A stretch of DNA of 64,000 nucleotides from SpSt-583 sp034434015. Its GTDB lineage: Bacteria > Chloroflexota > Anaerolineae > Anaerolineales > UBA6663. Made by a program: the position numbers and the translations under genes. The notes under the pieces are model-generated. The model saw only the letters and a program-made list of their open reading frames with translations. It searched no databases and was not told the origin of the DNA. Below, in pieces: positions 1 through 7,901 of this stretch. How positions within the stretch are numbered: the first letter of the stretch is position 1; each line of letters starts with the position of its first letter. The stretch spans positions 10,491-74,490 of the forward strand of contig DAOUAB010000111.1 of NCBI GenBank assembly GCA_034434015.1. The letters are read 5' to 3'.

Positions 1-78
1 GAGCTGCTCCAGGGCCGGGCCGGTCTCCACAAGACGCGGTGGGGGGAGGGAGGCTGCCGGCGTGAGGTGGGCTGTCAT
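1..78 (-). CDS. 5' end of a minus-strand gene cut by the window edge
   Basis: An open frame reads leftwards from an ATG at 76-78 to the window edge with no stop, giving 26 residues that begin MTAHLTPAAS and end LVETGPALEQL. The tail loosely resembles the start of RNase D-like 3'-5' exonucleases, but it is far too short to assign. A GATAAT box lies 9 bases upstream of the ATG with a TTGGAG box 17 bases further, so this would be a nearly leaderless transcript diverging from the bc operon. Confidence 0.35.
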   Translation of the reverse strand, partial: MTAHLTPAASLPPPRLVETGPALEQL

Positions 79-87
79 CAGGCTTCC

Positions 88-116
88 ATTATCCGTGAGA
101 CTGCGCCGGTCTCCAA
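88..116 (-). promoter_or_regulatory. candidate sigma70-type promoter for the leftward partial gene
   Basis: On the minus strand TTGGAG (111-116) is separated by 17 bases from GATAAT (88-93). The -10 box ends only 9 bases before the ATG at 78. Moderate matches to consensus only. Confidence 0.3.
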
Positions 117-139
117 GGGGCGCCGCGCTGACCGTTTGA

Positions 140-168
140 TTGACGCGGATTGGCGATTGTGATAAATT
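140..168 (+). promoter_or_regulatory. candidate promoter upstream of the bc operon
   Basis: TTGACG (140-145) and TAAATT (163-168) are 17 bases apart. Transcription from here would begin near 175 and run at once into the hairpin at 192-210. A second possible -10 (TATGAT/TAAAAT, 239-249) lies beyond that hairpin and nearer the Rieske gene. The stretch 79-298 holds no gene. Confidence 0.45.
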
Positions 169-191
169 GGACACGCTCGCCGGCCGGAGAG

Positions 192-218
192 ATGCATAGT
201 GTCTATGCATTTTTTTTA
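192..218 (+). terminator. intrinsic terminator in the leader of the bc operon
   Basis: A perfect 8-bp stem (ATGCATAG at 192-199, CTATGCAT at 203-210, three-base loop) is followed by eight T residues (211-218). It sits only about 17 bases beyond the start predicted from the promoter at 140-168, so it could act as an attenuator, or as an operator palindrome, rather than ending an upstream gene. Confidence 0.65.
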
Positions 219-298
219 TCAAAGGGCGTCCCCCACGCTATGATAAAATCCCTCCCGCAAGCGCCCTAACTTCATGGACTTAGGAGGCTTCAATCGAT

Positions 299-934
299 AT
301 GGCTGCTGAGGCCACCACCACGACGGCCGTGTCGCCGATGACGCGGCGGGAATTTTTGTATTACATCTGGGCCGCTTCGATGGTCCTGTTCGCGGGACAG
401 GCCGGGGCGGCTTTGCTCTGGTTTGCGTATCCGCGCTTCAAGGCCGGCACCTTCGGCGGCATCTTTGAGCTGGATATCAGCGAGCTGCCGGCGCCGGACA
501 GCCCGCCGCGCCCGTTCGCGGGCGGGCGTTTCTGGCTGGTGAACATCGGCGACGGCATCGCCAACGACCCGCGCCAGCCGGCCAAGTGGCGGCCGGCGAA
601 GGGCGTCCGGGCGCTGTACATGATCTGCGTCCATCTGGGCTGTCTGTACGCCTGGGTGCCCACCAACAACCGCTTCGAGTGCCCGTGCCACGGCTCCAAA
701 TACCTGTCCAGCGGCACAGCTATCGCCGGCCCGGCCAACCGCAACCTGGACGTCTTCAGCATCCAGGCCGTGGACGACGCCGGCAACGTGGTGGATGAAG
801 TCAACCGGCAGACGGAGACCGTCAACGGCGAAGCCCGTTCCCTGAGGATCGAAGGCGCCGCCCGGCTGCGCGTGGACACCGGACAGCGCATCAACGGCGC
901 CGGCAACCCCACCCCGCGCGAAGCGAACGCCTAG
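299..934 (+). CDS. Rieske [2Fe-2S] protein of a cytochrome bc complex
   Basis: This 211-residue protein is the iron-sulfur subunit that takes electrons from (mena)quinol and passes them to cytochrome c. One membrane segment spans about residues 20-43, with a TRRE sequence just before it. The cluster-binding motifs are complete: C110-x-H112-x-x-C115 and C128-P-C130-H131-G-S. By family rule C110, H112, C128 and H131 bind the cluster and C115/C130 form the disulfide. The start is supported by AGGAGG at 282-287, eleven bases ahead of the ATG. It leads a three-gene operon with cytochrome b (26-base gap) and cytochrome c. Confidence 0.93.
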   Translation: MAAEATTTTAVSPMTRREFLYYIWAASMVLFAGQAGAALLWFAYPRFKAGTFGGIFELDISELPAPDSPPRPFAGGRFWLVNIGDGIANDPRQPAKWRPAKGVRALYMICVHLGCLYAWVPTNNRFECPCHGSKYLSSGTAIAGPANRNLDVFSIQAVDDAGNVVDEVNRQTETVNGEARSLRIEGAARLRVDTGQRINGAGNPTPREANA

Positions 935-960
935 CCCCAGGGCTTGTTTGAGGAGGAGTC

Positions 961-2634
961 ATGGCCGTCTGGAAGTTCCACAGCCCGTTCCTCGATGAGG
1001 TCAAGGCCAAAGGCCTCGGACCGGCGCTCCTGTTCAAAACCAACGAGGTGGTCGAGCGCGTCACCGCCGGCCTGGATATCGAGGACATCCGTTCGATGCT
1101 GCGCGGCGACCCCGCGCCGAAGCCGAACCCGCGCGTCCGGCCGCACGCCGACGGCTTCTGGTTCCACATGCGGCCGACGTACTACCATAACCTCACGGCC
1201 GGCATCTACCCCTCCTTCCGGCTGGGCTGGCTGTCCACTTATTTTTTTGCGTTCGAGATCATCACCGGCCTGTTCCTGATGATTTTCTACACGCCGTCGC
1301 CGCTGGTGGCCTACGAGAACATGCTCAACATCCTGAGCAATGTGCCCTTCGGCCGCCTGATGCGCGACCTGCACAAGCTGGGCGCGGAGATGATGGTGAT
1401 CGTGGTCGTGCTGCACATGGCGCGCACCTTTTTCACCGGCTCCTACAAGAAGCCGCGCCAGTTCACCTGGCTGACGGGCGTCATCCTGCTGGCGGTCACC
1501 CTGGTGCTCTCGTTCTCGGGTTATCTGCTGCCGTGGGACCAGCTGTCCCTCTGGGCGGTGACCATCGGCGCCTCGATGGTGGAAGCCATCCAGCCGCAGG
1601 TGGTGGGCGATTTCGTCAATCTGATCGTGCGCGGCGGCCCGCAGTTCAATGAGGGCGGCCTGCTGCGCTGGTACCTGGCGCACGTGCTCCTGCTGCCCGT
1701 AATCGGCATCATCTTCACCGGCGTGCATTACTACAAGGTGGTCCTGCACGGCCACGGCCTGCCGCCGGAGGTGGAGCCGGTGGGCGAGGACACCGCCAAG
1801 CGTATCCCCATGGACCAGCGCACGTACTTCATGCCGGACATCCTCACGCGCGAGCTGTTGCTCTTCGCGCTGGTGACGGCCGGCATGATCTTCGCCGCGA
1901 CCTTCTTCTACCACGCCCCGCTGGAGCCGCACGCGGATCCGCTGGTGACGCCGCTGCACACCACCGCGCCCTGGTACTTCCTGTGGATCCAGGGCATGCT
2001 CAAGATCGGCGACAAGTTCTTCTGGGGCATCATCGCGCCGGGCATCCTCACCGGGATCCTGTTCGTGCTGCCGTATGTGGAGGTCGGCCCCAGCCGGCGC
2101 TACGGCGACCGGCGCGTGGGCCTGACCATGGGTCTGGTCCTGGCGGCGTTGATGGCCATCCTGTCCTACATGGGCACGCCGAAATACGCCGTGGCCAGCT
2201 CCATCGACCAGGAGATCGTGGCCGAGCTGCTGCCGCAGACGCACCCCGGCCCGTTCCGCCAGTCGAACTGGGGCGAGTTCCGCACCGCGCCCAAGACCGC
2301 CGAGAACCCGACCGGTCGGGCGACCTACGCCGCGGCCGAGTGGGAGCAGGCGCCGACCGCGGCCCTGCAGAACCTCCTGCACCAGATGGAGGAGGAGCTT
2401 GAGATCGCCCGTGGCAAGGCCGAGCGCGGGCTGCGCCAGGACCAGGGCGCGCTGAAGGACGGCCAGGGCTTCATGCTGATCGAGGACTGGGCGCCCGGTC
2501 TGAAGCGCGTGACGTTCCGCATCATCTGGGAAGGCGGCCCGGAGGACGGCGCCGTCTGCCAGGTGGGGGCCGCGAGGGAGTTCTGCCAGACGACGTTCAT
2601 CCACCGCGAATCGAACTACCGGCAGGGCCCGTGA
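961..2634 (+). CDS. cytochrome b subunit of the bc complex
   Basis: This 557-residue membrane protein carries the two b haems and the quinone sites. Likely haem ligands are H138/H152 and H241/H256. The second pair is 15 positions apart, as in b6-type proteins rather than mitochondrial-type cytochrome b (14). The quinol-oxidation motif usually written PEWY reads A336-P-W-Y339 here. Cytochrome b and subunit-IV-like parts are joined in one chain. A soluble tail of about 140 residues follows the last membrane segment (after about residue 415) and matches nothing I recognise. A GGAGGAG sequence a few bases ahead supports the ATG. Confidence 0.93.
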   Translation: MAVWKFHSPFLDEVKAKGLGPALLFKTNEVVERVTAGLDIEDIRSMLRGDPAPKPNPRVRPHADGFWFHMRPTYYHNLTAGIYPSFRLGWLSTYFFAFEIITGLFLMIFYTPSPLVAYENMLNILSNVPFGRLMRDLHKLGAEMMVIVVVLHMARTFFTGSYKKPRQFTWLTGVILLAVTLVLSFSGYLLPWDQLSLWAVTIGASMVEAIQPQVVGDFVNLIVRGGPQFNEGGLLRWYLAHVLLLPVIGIIFTGVHYYKVVLHGHGLPPEVEPVGEDTAKRIPMDQRTYFMPDILTRELLLFALVTAGMIFAATFFYHAPLEPHADPLVTPLHTTAPWYFLWIQGMLKIGDKFFWGIIAPGILTGILFVLPYVEVGPSRRYGDRRVGLTMGLVLAALMAILSYMGTPKYAVASSIDQEIVAELLPQTHPGPFRQSNWGEFRTAPKTAENPTGRATYAAAEWEQAPTAALQNLLHQMEEELEIARGKAERGLRQDQGALKDGQGFMLIEDWAPGLKRVTFRIIWEGGPEDGAVCQVGAAREFCQTTFIHRESNYRQGP

Positions 2635-2665
2635 GCGACAGAAAGGCGAGGTCTAGGAACACACC

Positions 2666-3553
2666 ATGGTCTGGCGAGTCATCCTGGGAACGGTGAGCGT
2701 CGTCTTCATGATGGTCGTGCTCGGCTTTGTGGCTGTCACCGAGCAGGACCGCATGGCGAGCTTTGAGCGAGCGTACAACGCGCGGCAGATTGAAGTCGGC
2801 GCTCAGCTCTTCGAGGCGAACTGCCAGTCCTGCCACGGCGCGCAGGGCCAGGGCGCCGAGGGCGTGGCCCCGGCGCTGAACGCCGTGGACCTGTTCGACG
2901 GTTCGCGCCTGAGCGCGATCGAGTGGCAGGGCACGGTGGAAGCCTACGTGCGCGGCGCCATCAACGCCGGGCGCCCGCGCGCTTCGGCCGATTTCGCCAA
3001 CTACCCGGCCCGCATGCCGGCCTGGGGCCAGGCCTACGGCGGCCCGCTGCGCTCGGACCAGGTGGAATCCCTGGTGCTGTACATCATGAACTGGGGCGAG
3101 GCCTTCAAGGACGCCAGCGGCAACTACGTCGCCGCGGCGACGCCTACGCCCAACCCGAACGCGGTCGGCGACGATCTGGCCGTGGAACTGCCGGCCGGCG
3201 ACGCGGCGAACGGCCAGACGCTGGCTCAGCAGCGCGGCTGCACCGGCTGTCACGTCGCGGCGACGGCGGGCCAGACGCTGGTCGGTCCGGCCTGGCTGGC
3301 GGCGCAGTCGCCGGACAACAAGGGCGTGGCCGACCACGCCGCCGAGCGTTATCAGGCGGCCGATTACACCGGCCAGGCGACCAGCCCGGAGCTGTATCTG
3401 CTCGAGTCCATCATCCTGCCCAGCGCCTATATCGTCCCGGGCGCCAACTACGCCGCGCCCACCGGCCAGTCGCTGATGCCGAACACGTACACGCAATCCC
3501 TCACCAAGCAGGAAGCCGCCGACCTGATCGCTTACCTGCTGACGGTGCGGTAG
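2666..3553 (+). CDS. membrane-anchored dihaem c-type cytochrome
   Basis: The 295-residue protein has one N-terminal membrane anchor (about residues 5-24) and two c-type haem motifs, C53-x-x-C56-H57 and C192-x-x-C195-H196, in separate cytochrome c domains linked by a Pro/Thr/Asn-rich segment near residue 160. M117 (RMPAW) is a likely sixth ligand of the first haem, and a Met in LMPNTY near the C-terminus of the second. It probably accepts electrons from the Rieske protein on the outer membrane face. It is the last gene of the bc operon, 31 bases after cytochrome b and followed by a strong terminator. Confidence 0.92.
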   Translation: MVWRVILGTVSVVFMMVVLGFVAVTEQDRMASFERAYNARQIEVGAQLFEANCQSCHGAQGQGAEGVAPALNAVDLFDGSRLSAIEWQGTVEAYVRGAINAGRPRASADFANYPARMPAWGQAYGGPLRSDQVESLVLYIMNWGEAFKDASGNYVAAATPTPNPNAVGDDLAVELPAGDAANGQTLAQQRGCTGCHVAATAGQTLVGPAWLAAQSPDNKGVADHAAERYQAADYTGQATSPELYLLESIILPSAYIVPGANYAAPTGQSLMPNTYTQSLTKQEAADLIAYLLTVR

Positions 3554-3575
3554 ACGCCGCCCGCCTCAGATAAAA

Positions 3576-3613
3576 GCCGCCGCCGGAGGGTTGAGCCTCC
3601 GGCGGCTTTTGTT
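3576..3613 (+). terminator. intrinsic terminator after the bc operon, probably bidirectional
   Basis: A 10-bp stem (3580-3589 with 3596-3605) is followed by CTTTTGTTT. An A-run precedes it on the left, so it can also stop the converging LCP gene. Confidence 0.85.
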
Positions 3614-3656
3614 TGCTGTCCGGGCGGGCGCGATGAGGGGCGGACCCGCCTGCCGC

Positions 3657-5081
3657 TCACGGCAGTTGCCAGTCCCGGCCGAGGATCACGCGCACATCCA
3701 CGGGGCTGCTCGGGTCCGCGCCATTGACGATGTTGGTGACGTTGAAGAGGCGGGCCAGGTAGCGGGTGGTGGCCGGCTTGCCGGTGTAGTCGATGATCAC
3801 TGAATTGGCGTAGTCCGAGCGGTCGGCGGTGTCGTAGCGGGCCACGGCTATGCCCTGGCTCTGCAGCCATTCGGACGTGCTGCGCGCCAGGCCTTCCACG
3901 CCGGCGCCGTTGAGCACCTCCACCCGGGCGGCCTCGGCCTCCAGCTCGGCCGGGTCGTCCTGGCCGCGCGGGGAGAACGGCGCGGAGGAAGTGAAGAGCT
4001 GGTCGCGCAGCTCGCGGATTTTGTCGCGCAGCGGGACGAGGACCTGGCGACCCTCGGGTGTGGTGTAGTCCAGCACGTACTGATAATCGATCACGGCCTG
4101 GACGATGTTCTCGCGCGGGATGTCCTGCCCGAGCAGAGCCAGCGACACGATCTGGTCCAGCGTCAGGTCGGTCTGGATGCTCTCGTTCAGCGTCTGGTAC
4201 AGCGCCGGCGCTTTCAGGATGAGCTGGGGCAGCATGTTCAGGCTGAAGACCTTGTCGCGCACGGCCATCACCACCTGCTGCTGGCGGCCGGCGCGCTCCA
4301 CGTCCGAGGAGTCGTGGCGCGTGCGCGCATAGCGCAGGGCGTCATGGCCGTTCAGGTGCTGGCGGCCGGCCGGCAGGTAGAAGGGCTCGTAGCCGTAGGC
4401 GCCATCCGGGTACCAGGGGTCGGCGATGTCGGCCGGATTGTCCACCTCGATCCCGCCGACGGCGTCGATCAGGGCCTCGAAGGCCGTGAAGTCCAGGCGG
4501 ACGTAGTGGTTGACGGTGACCCCCAGGTTGTGTTCGACCGTCTTGACCGCCAGCGCCGGCCCGCCGCCCGGATACTGGTAGGCGTCGCCGGTGAAATTCG
4601 CGGTGTTGATCGTGTCGTTGGCGTAGCCCGGAACCTCCACCCACAGGTCGCGCGGGATGGACAGGATCACGGCGGATTTGGCCACCGGGTCCACCGACGC
4701 GAGCATCATCGAGTCGGTGCGGTAGGCGCGGTCGGTCTCGCCGGCGCGCCGGTCGATGCCGAGCAGCAGGACGGTCACCCGGTCGGTGCCGGACCAGCGT
4801 TGGGGGATGATGGGGTCGGGCGCCGGGTTGACCCCGCCGCCGGCCCCGCCGCCAGTCCCGCCGCCGGCCCCGCTGTCGAGCTGCGGCCCCCCGCCCGGCC
4901 CGCCGGCGCCCGTCATTTGCCAGCCGGCCACGAAATCCCGCACGCTGGTGAACACCAGATAACCGGCCAGCGCCGTGGCGACGACGAACATGGCAACCAG
5001 GCCGCCGACGGCCCAACTCGGGATGATGGGCTCGCGGCGGCGGCGGTTGACGCGGGATGTGACGCGTGGAGTCTGATTCAT
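3657..5081 (-). CDS. LCP (LytR-CpsA-Psr) family wall-polymer ligase with LytR_C domain
   Basis: LCP proteins transfer undecaprenyl-linked polymers onto peptidoglycan outside the cell. The 474-residue protein has a short basic N-terminus, one membrane segment (about 22-45), a Gly/Pro-rich linker (about 58-92), the LCP domain (about 100-275) and a LytR_C domain in the last ~100 residues. Family hallmarks are LLLGID (D110), RTDSM (R121, D123), the PRDLW arginine (R134) and the Arg-rich YARTRHDSSD/RAGRQQQ segment. I chose the ATG at 5081; a GTG at 5108 would add nine residues. A TATAAT lies at 5123-5128. It is a candidate for attaching the polymer made by the 31-64 kb locus. Confidence 0.9.
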   Translation of the reverse strand: MNQTPRVTSRVNRRRREPIIPSWAVGGLVAMFVVATALAGYLVFTSVRDFVAGWQMTGAGGPGGGPQLDSGAGGGTGGGAGGGVNPAPDPIIPQRWSGTDRVTVLLLGIDRRAGETDRAYRTDSMMLASVDPVAKSAVILSIPRDLWVEVPGYANDTINTANFTGDAYQYPGGGPALAVKTVEHNLGVTVNHYVRLDFTAFEALIDAVGGIEVDNPADIADPWYPDGAYGYEPFYLPAGRQHLNGHDALRYARTRHDSSDVERAGRQQQVVMAVRDKVFSLNMLPQLILKAPALYQTLNESIQTDLTLDQIVSLALLGQDIPRENIVQAVIDYQYVLDYTTPEGRQVLVPLRDKIRELRDQLFTSSAPFSPRGQDDPAELEAEAARVEVLNGAGVEGLARSTSEWLQSQGIAVARYDTADRSDYANSVIIDYTGKPATTRYLARLFNVTNIVNGADPSSPVDVRVILGRDWQLP

Positions 5082-5191
5082 ATATGACTTACCAATAAAC
5101 TTACACACCGATTGACGCTGGCATTATATATCACCAGGCCGCCACGGTTCAGTTCGTTAGTCCGTTAGCGCCTCGCCCGAGGCCAACGCGC

Positions 5192-7144
5192 TCACTCCGC
5201 CAGGGCCCCCCACTCATCCAGCCGGGCCGTGATCTCGGCTTCGAGCCGGGCGTATTCCGACCCCAGCGCGCCGGCCCGCGCCGCGTCCAGGCCGGGCGTC
5301 TCCAACTCGCGCGCCACGCTGGCCTTGCGCTGTTCCAGGGCCTCGATCAACGCCTCCAACTCGGCCAGCCGGGCCGCCCGCCGCTGGAGCTGGTTCTTGC
5401 TCGGTCTGGGCGCCGCGCCAACAACTGCCCGTGGCCCTTGCGCCCTGGCTCTGGGCCCGTCTTCCTTGAGACCGGAGAGACGCGCTTTCTCCTGCGCCTC
5501 CCGCCAGGCGGTGTACTCGCTCCAGCTGCCCGGGAAGACCTCCAGCCGGCCGTTCTCCACCGCCCAGACCTGCGTGGCCAGATCGTCAATCAGGTAGCGG
5601 TCGTGCGAGACCAGCAGGATCGTACCGGCGAACTCATCCAGGACCGACTCCAGGATCTCCTGCGACGGAATATCCAGGTGGTTGGTCGGCTCGTCCAGCA
5701 GCAGCAGATTGGCGCCGGTCAGGGCCAGCTTGGCCAGGGCCAGCCGGCCGCGTTCCCCGCCGGAGAGCACGGCGACTTTCTTGAAGGCGTCGTCCCCGCT
5801 GAACAGGAACTTGCCCAGGTAATCGCGCGCTTTGCCCGGCGGAAGCGCCTGCGCCGCCAGCACCTCCTCCAGAACGGTCCGTTCCGGGTCCAGGTCCTCG
5901 TGGGCCTGAGCGAAGTAGCCGATCTTCAGGCTGCTCCCCAGCTTGACGGCGCCGCGCAGCGGCGGCACCTGGCCGAGCAGGGTCTTGAGGAGCGTGGTCT
6001 TGCCGGCGCCGTTCGGGCCGATGACGGCCGCGCATTCGCCGCGCCAGAGCAGCAGGTCCGGCACCTGGAAGAGGACGCGCCCGTCGTCGGCGTAGCCGAT
6101 GGCCAGGTCCCGCGTCTCGATCACGCGGTCGCCGGAGCGCAGGTCGGTCTCCATACGCAGCTGGATGGCCTCGGCCGCCCTCGGCTTGAGCGCCAGGTCG
6201 CCGGGCGTCCCCATCAGGCGCTCCAGCCGCCGCAGGCGGCCCCGGGCCTGGCGCGTGTTCTGCCCGGCCAGGTTGCGGCGGATGAAATCCAGCTCCCGGG
6301 CGATGAACGTCTGCTGGGCCTCGAACTCGGCCATTTGCCGGGCGCGGCGCTCGTCGCGCTGCAACAGGTAGGCCGAGTAGTTGCCGCGGTACTCCGTCAG
6401 CGCGGCCCCGGCCTGTCCCGGCGCGGTCTCCAGCGCCCAGACGTGTTGCGCGACCCGGTCCATGAAGTAGCGGTCGTGCGAGACGAGCAGGACGGCACCC
6501 GGCCAGTCGTTCAGCCAGCCCTCCAGCCATTCGACGGCGCGCAGGTCGAGGTGGTTGGTGGGCTCGTCCAGGATGAGCAGGTCCGGCGCCTCGAGCAGCA
6601 GCCGGCCGAGCAGGGCGCGCGTCTTCTGGCCGCCGGAGAGCAGGCGCAACGGCCGGTGGTAGTCGTCCGGCGCGAAGTTGAGGCCGGAGAGCACGGTCCG
6701 GATGCGGTGCTCGTAGGCGTAACCGCCGTCCAGCTCGAACTCGTGCTGGAGCGCGCCGTATTTTTCGAGAAGGGCGGCGTGGCGGGCCGGGTCGAGCCGG
6801 TCCGCCTCGGCCAGGCTCGCCTCCAGCCGGGCCAGTTCGGCCTCGCGGGCGCGCAGGTCGGCGAAGGCCAGCAGCATCTCGTCCCAGACGGTCCGCGCGG
6901 TTTCGGCCGCTTCCCAGGTGACCTCCTGCGGCAGATAGCCCAGGCGCGCGCCCCGCGCCCGCTGGACGACGCCGTGCGACGGCTCCTCCAGCCCGGCCAG
7001 GACGCGCAGCAGCGTGGTCTTGCCGGCGCCGTTCGGCCCCACCAGCGCGATCCGGGCGCCGTGCGGCACGCTGACGTCCACGCCGGCGAAGATATCGGCC
7101 GCGCCGTAGGACTTTGCAAGTTGTGTGCCGACGAGAAGGGACAT
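5192..7144 (-). CDS. ABC-F family ATPase (translation factor type)
   Basis: The 650-residue protein has two ABC nucleotide-binding domains in one chain and no membrane segments, the layout of ABC-F proteins that act on the ribosome. Both Walker A motifs read GPNGAGKTT, both signatures are present (LSGGQ and LSGGE), and both Walker B motifs lead into DEPTNHLD. A charged linker separates the domains and a coiled coil occupies roughly the last 80 residues, as in Uup/YdiF-like members. The start chosen is the ATG at 7144, where homology to MSLL-type starts begins; upstream codons run into repeats. A minus-strand TATAAT lies at 7191-7196. Confidence 0.9.
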   Translation of the reverse strand: MSLLVGTQLAKSYGAADIFAGVDVSVPHGARIALVGPNGAGKTTLLRVLAGLEEPSHGVVQRARGARLGYLPQEVTWEAAETARTVWDEMLLAFADLRAREAELARLEASLAEADRLDPARHAALLEKYGALQHEFELDGGYAYEHRIRTVLSGLNFAPDDYHRPLRLLSGGQKTRALLGRLLLEAPDLLILDEPTNHLDLRAVEWLEGWLNDWPGAVLLVSHDRYFMDRVAQHVWALETAPGQAGAALTEYRGNYSAYLLQRDERRARQMAEFEAQQTFIARELDFIRRNLAGQNTRQARGRLRRLERLMGTPGDLALKPRAAEAIQLRMETDLRSGDRVIETRDLAIGYADDGRVLFQVPDLLLWRGECAAVIGPNGAGKTTLLKTLLGQVPPLRGAVKLGSSLKIGYFAQAHEDLDPERTVLEEVLAAQALPPGKARDYLGKFLFSGDDAFKKVAVLSGGERGRLALAKLALTGANLLLLDEPTNHLDIPSQEILESVLDEFAGTILLVSHDRYLIDDLATQVWAVENGRLEVFPGSWSEYTAWREAQEKARLSGLKEDGPRARAQGPRAVVGAAPRPSKNQLQRRAARLAELEALIEALEQRKASVARELETPGLDAARAGALGSEYARLEAEITARLDEWGALAE

Positions 7145-7286
7145 GGGAGCGGGCGGACGGTGTGGCCTGAAAGCGATGCGGACGGAGGCGATTATACCAA
7201 CCGGGCCGGGAGGGAAGAGGCCGGGCCCCCCGGCGCCTTCGGGCTTTTGGGCTGACCCGTCCGCCTGGCAGACAGCCATCACCGAT

Positions 7287-7370
7287 GTCATGCCGGCGAA
7301 AGCCGGCCTCCAGGAGCAGAAGCTCACCGAAGAGCGGGAGCTTCCGGGCCCCGGCCTTCGCCGGGGCGAC
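7287..7370. repeat. inverted pair of dispersed palindromic repeats (REPIN-like)
   Basis: Copy one (7287-7313) and an inverted copy two (7346-7370) share the pattern GTC-N3-CCGGCGAARGCCGG-N-CCAG. The same element recurs at 16841-16867 and as another inverted pair at 17155-17224. It occupies the intergenic gap 7145-7484, which otherwise holds only the two divergent promoters. Confidence 0.7.
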
Positions 7371-7471
7371 GGTGGCAATGGTTGCGCCCAGGCGCGGCGG
7401 CCGGGAGATTGACCACCAGCGGCGAAGGCACGCGGGCCCCTCACGGTCGGGCGCGGGCTGCGCCTTTGGGC

Positions 7472-7477
7472 TATAAT
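7472..7477 (+). promoter_or_regulatory. -10 box of a probably leaderless transcript
   Basis: A perfect TATAAT ends seven bases before the GTG at 7485, so the transcript would start at or next to the start codon. No clear -35 is visible at the usual distance. Confidence 0.5.
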
Positions 7478-7484
7478 CGCTGAC

Positions 7485-7901
7485 GTGCAAGATGAGCCTT
7501 CTAATCAGCTCAGTCTGAGCCTGACGGCCTGGGCGCTGGCCCTCATCGGCTGGGGCGGCCTGGTCGGCCTGGTCAGCACCGTCGATCCGCGCGTCGGCCC
7601 GTTGCCCATCTGGGGCTTCTTCGTGCTGTGGCTGATGGCGCTGACCGGCACGGCCGTGCCGTTCGTGGGCTACCTCAACCGCCGCTTTGCGCGCGGGCCG
7701 GTGGCGGCGGGCGTCCGGCTGCGCCAGTCGTTGTGGGTCGGCGTCTTTGGCGCGACCTGCGCCTGGCTGGAGTTGCGCAACCTGTTCAGCTCAACTCTGG
7801 CCGCGCTGGTGCTGATCGCCCTGATCGGCGCCGAGTGGTTCCTGCACCTGCGCGAGCGCGCCCGCTGGTCCCCCGACTCCGCCTCCGATGAGTCTGCGTG
7901 A
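7485..7901 (+). CDS. small integral membrane protein of unknown function
   Basis: The 138-residue protein has about four predicted membrane segments (near residues 12-30, 42-62, 75-95 and 100-118) and a short basic, charged C-terminus ending RERARW...ESA. No catalytic motif is visible and I do not recognise the family. The GTG start fits the TATAAT box seven bases upstream, and no Shine-Dalgarno is seen, consistent with leaderless translation. Its last 14 bases overlap the start of selA, so the two are probably translated together. Confidence 0.65.
   Translation: MQDEPSNQLSLSLTAWALALIGWGGLVGLVSTVDPRVGPLPIWGFFVLWLMALTGTAVPFVGYLNRRFARGPVAAGVRLRQSLWVGVFGATCAWLELRNLFSSTLAALVLIALIGAEWFLHLRERARWSPDSASDESA

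Noticed and set aside
931..2604. A 557-codon minus-strand frame
   Set aside because: Exact antisense of cytochrome b with no recognisable motif.
5438..7255. A 605-codon plus-strand frame
   Set aside because: Antisense of the ABC-F gene, Gln/Arg/Val-rich and without motifs.
7145..7444. An N-terminal extension of the ABC-F protein
   Set aside because: The added residues come from the palindromic repeats and promoter region; family homology starts at the ATG at 7144.
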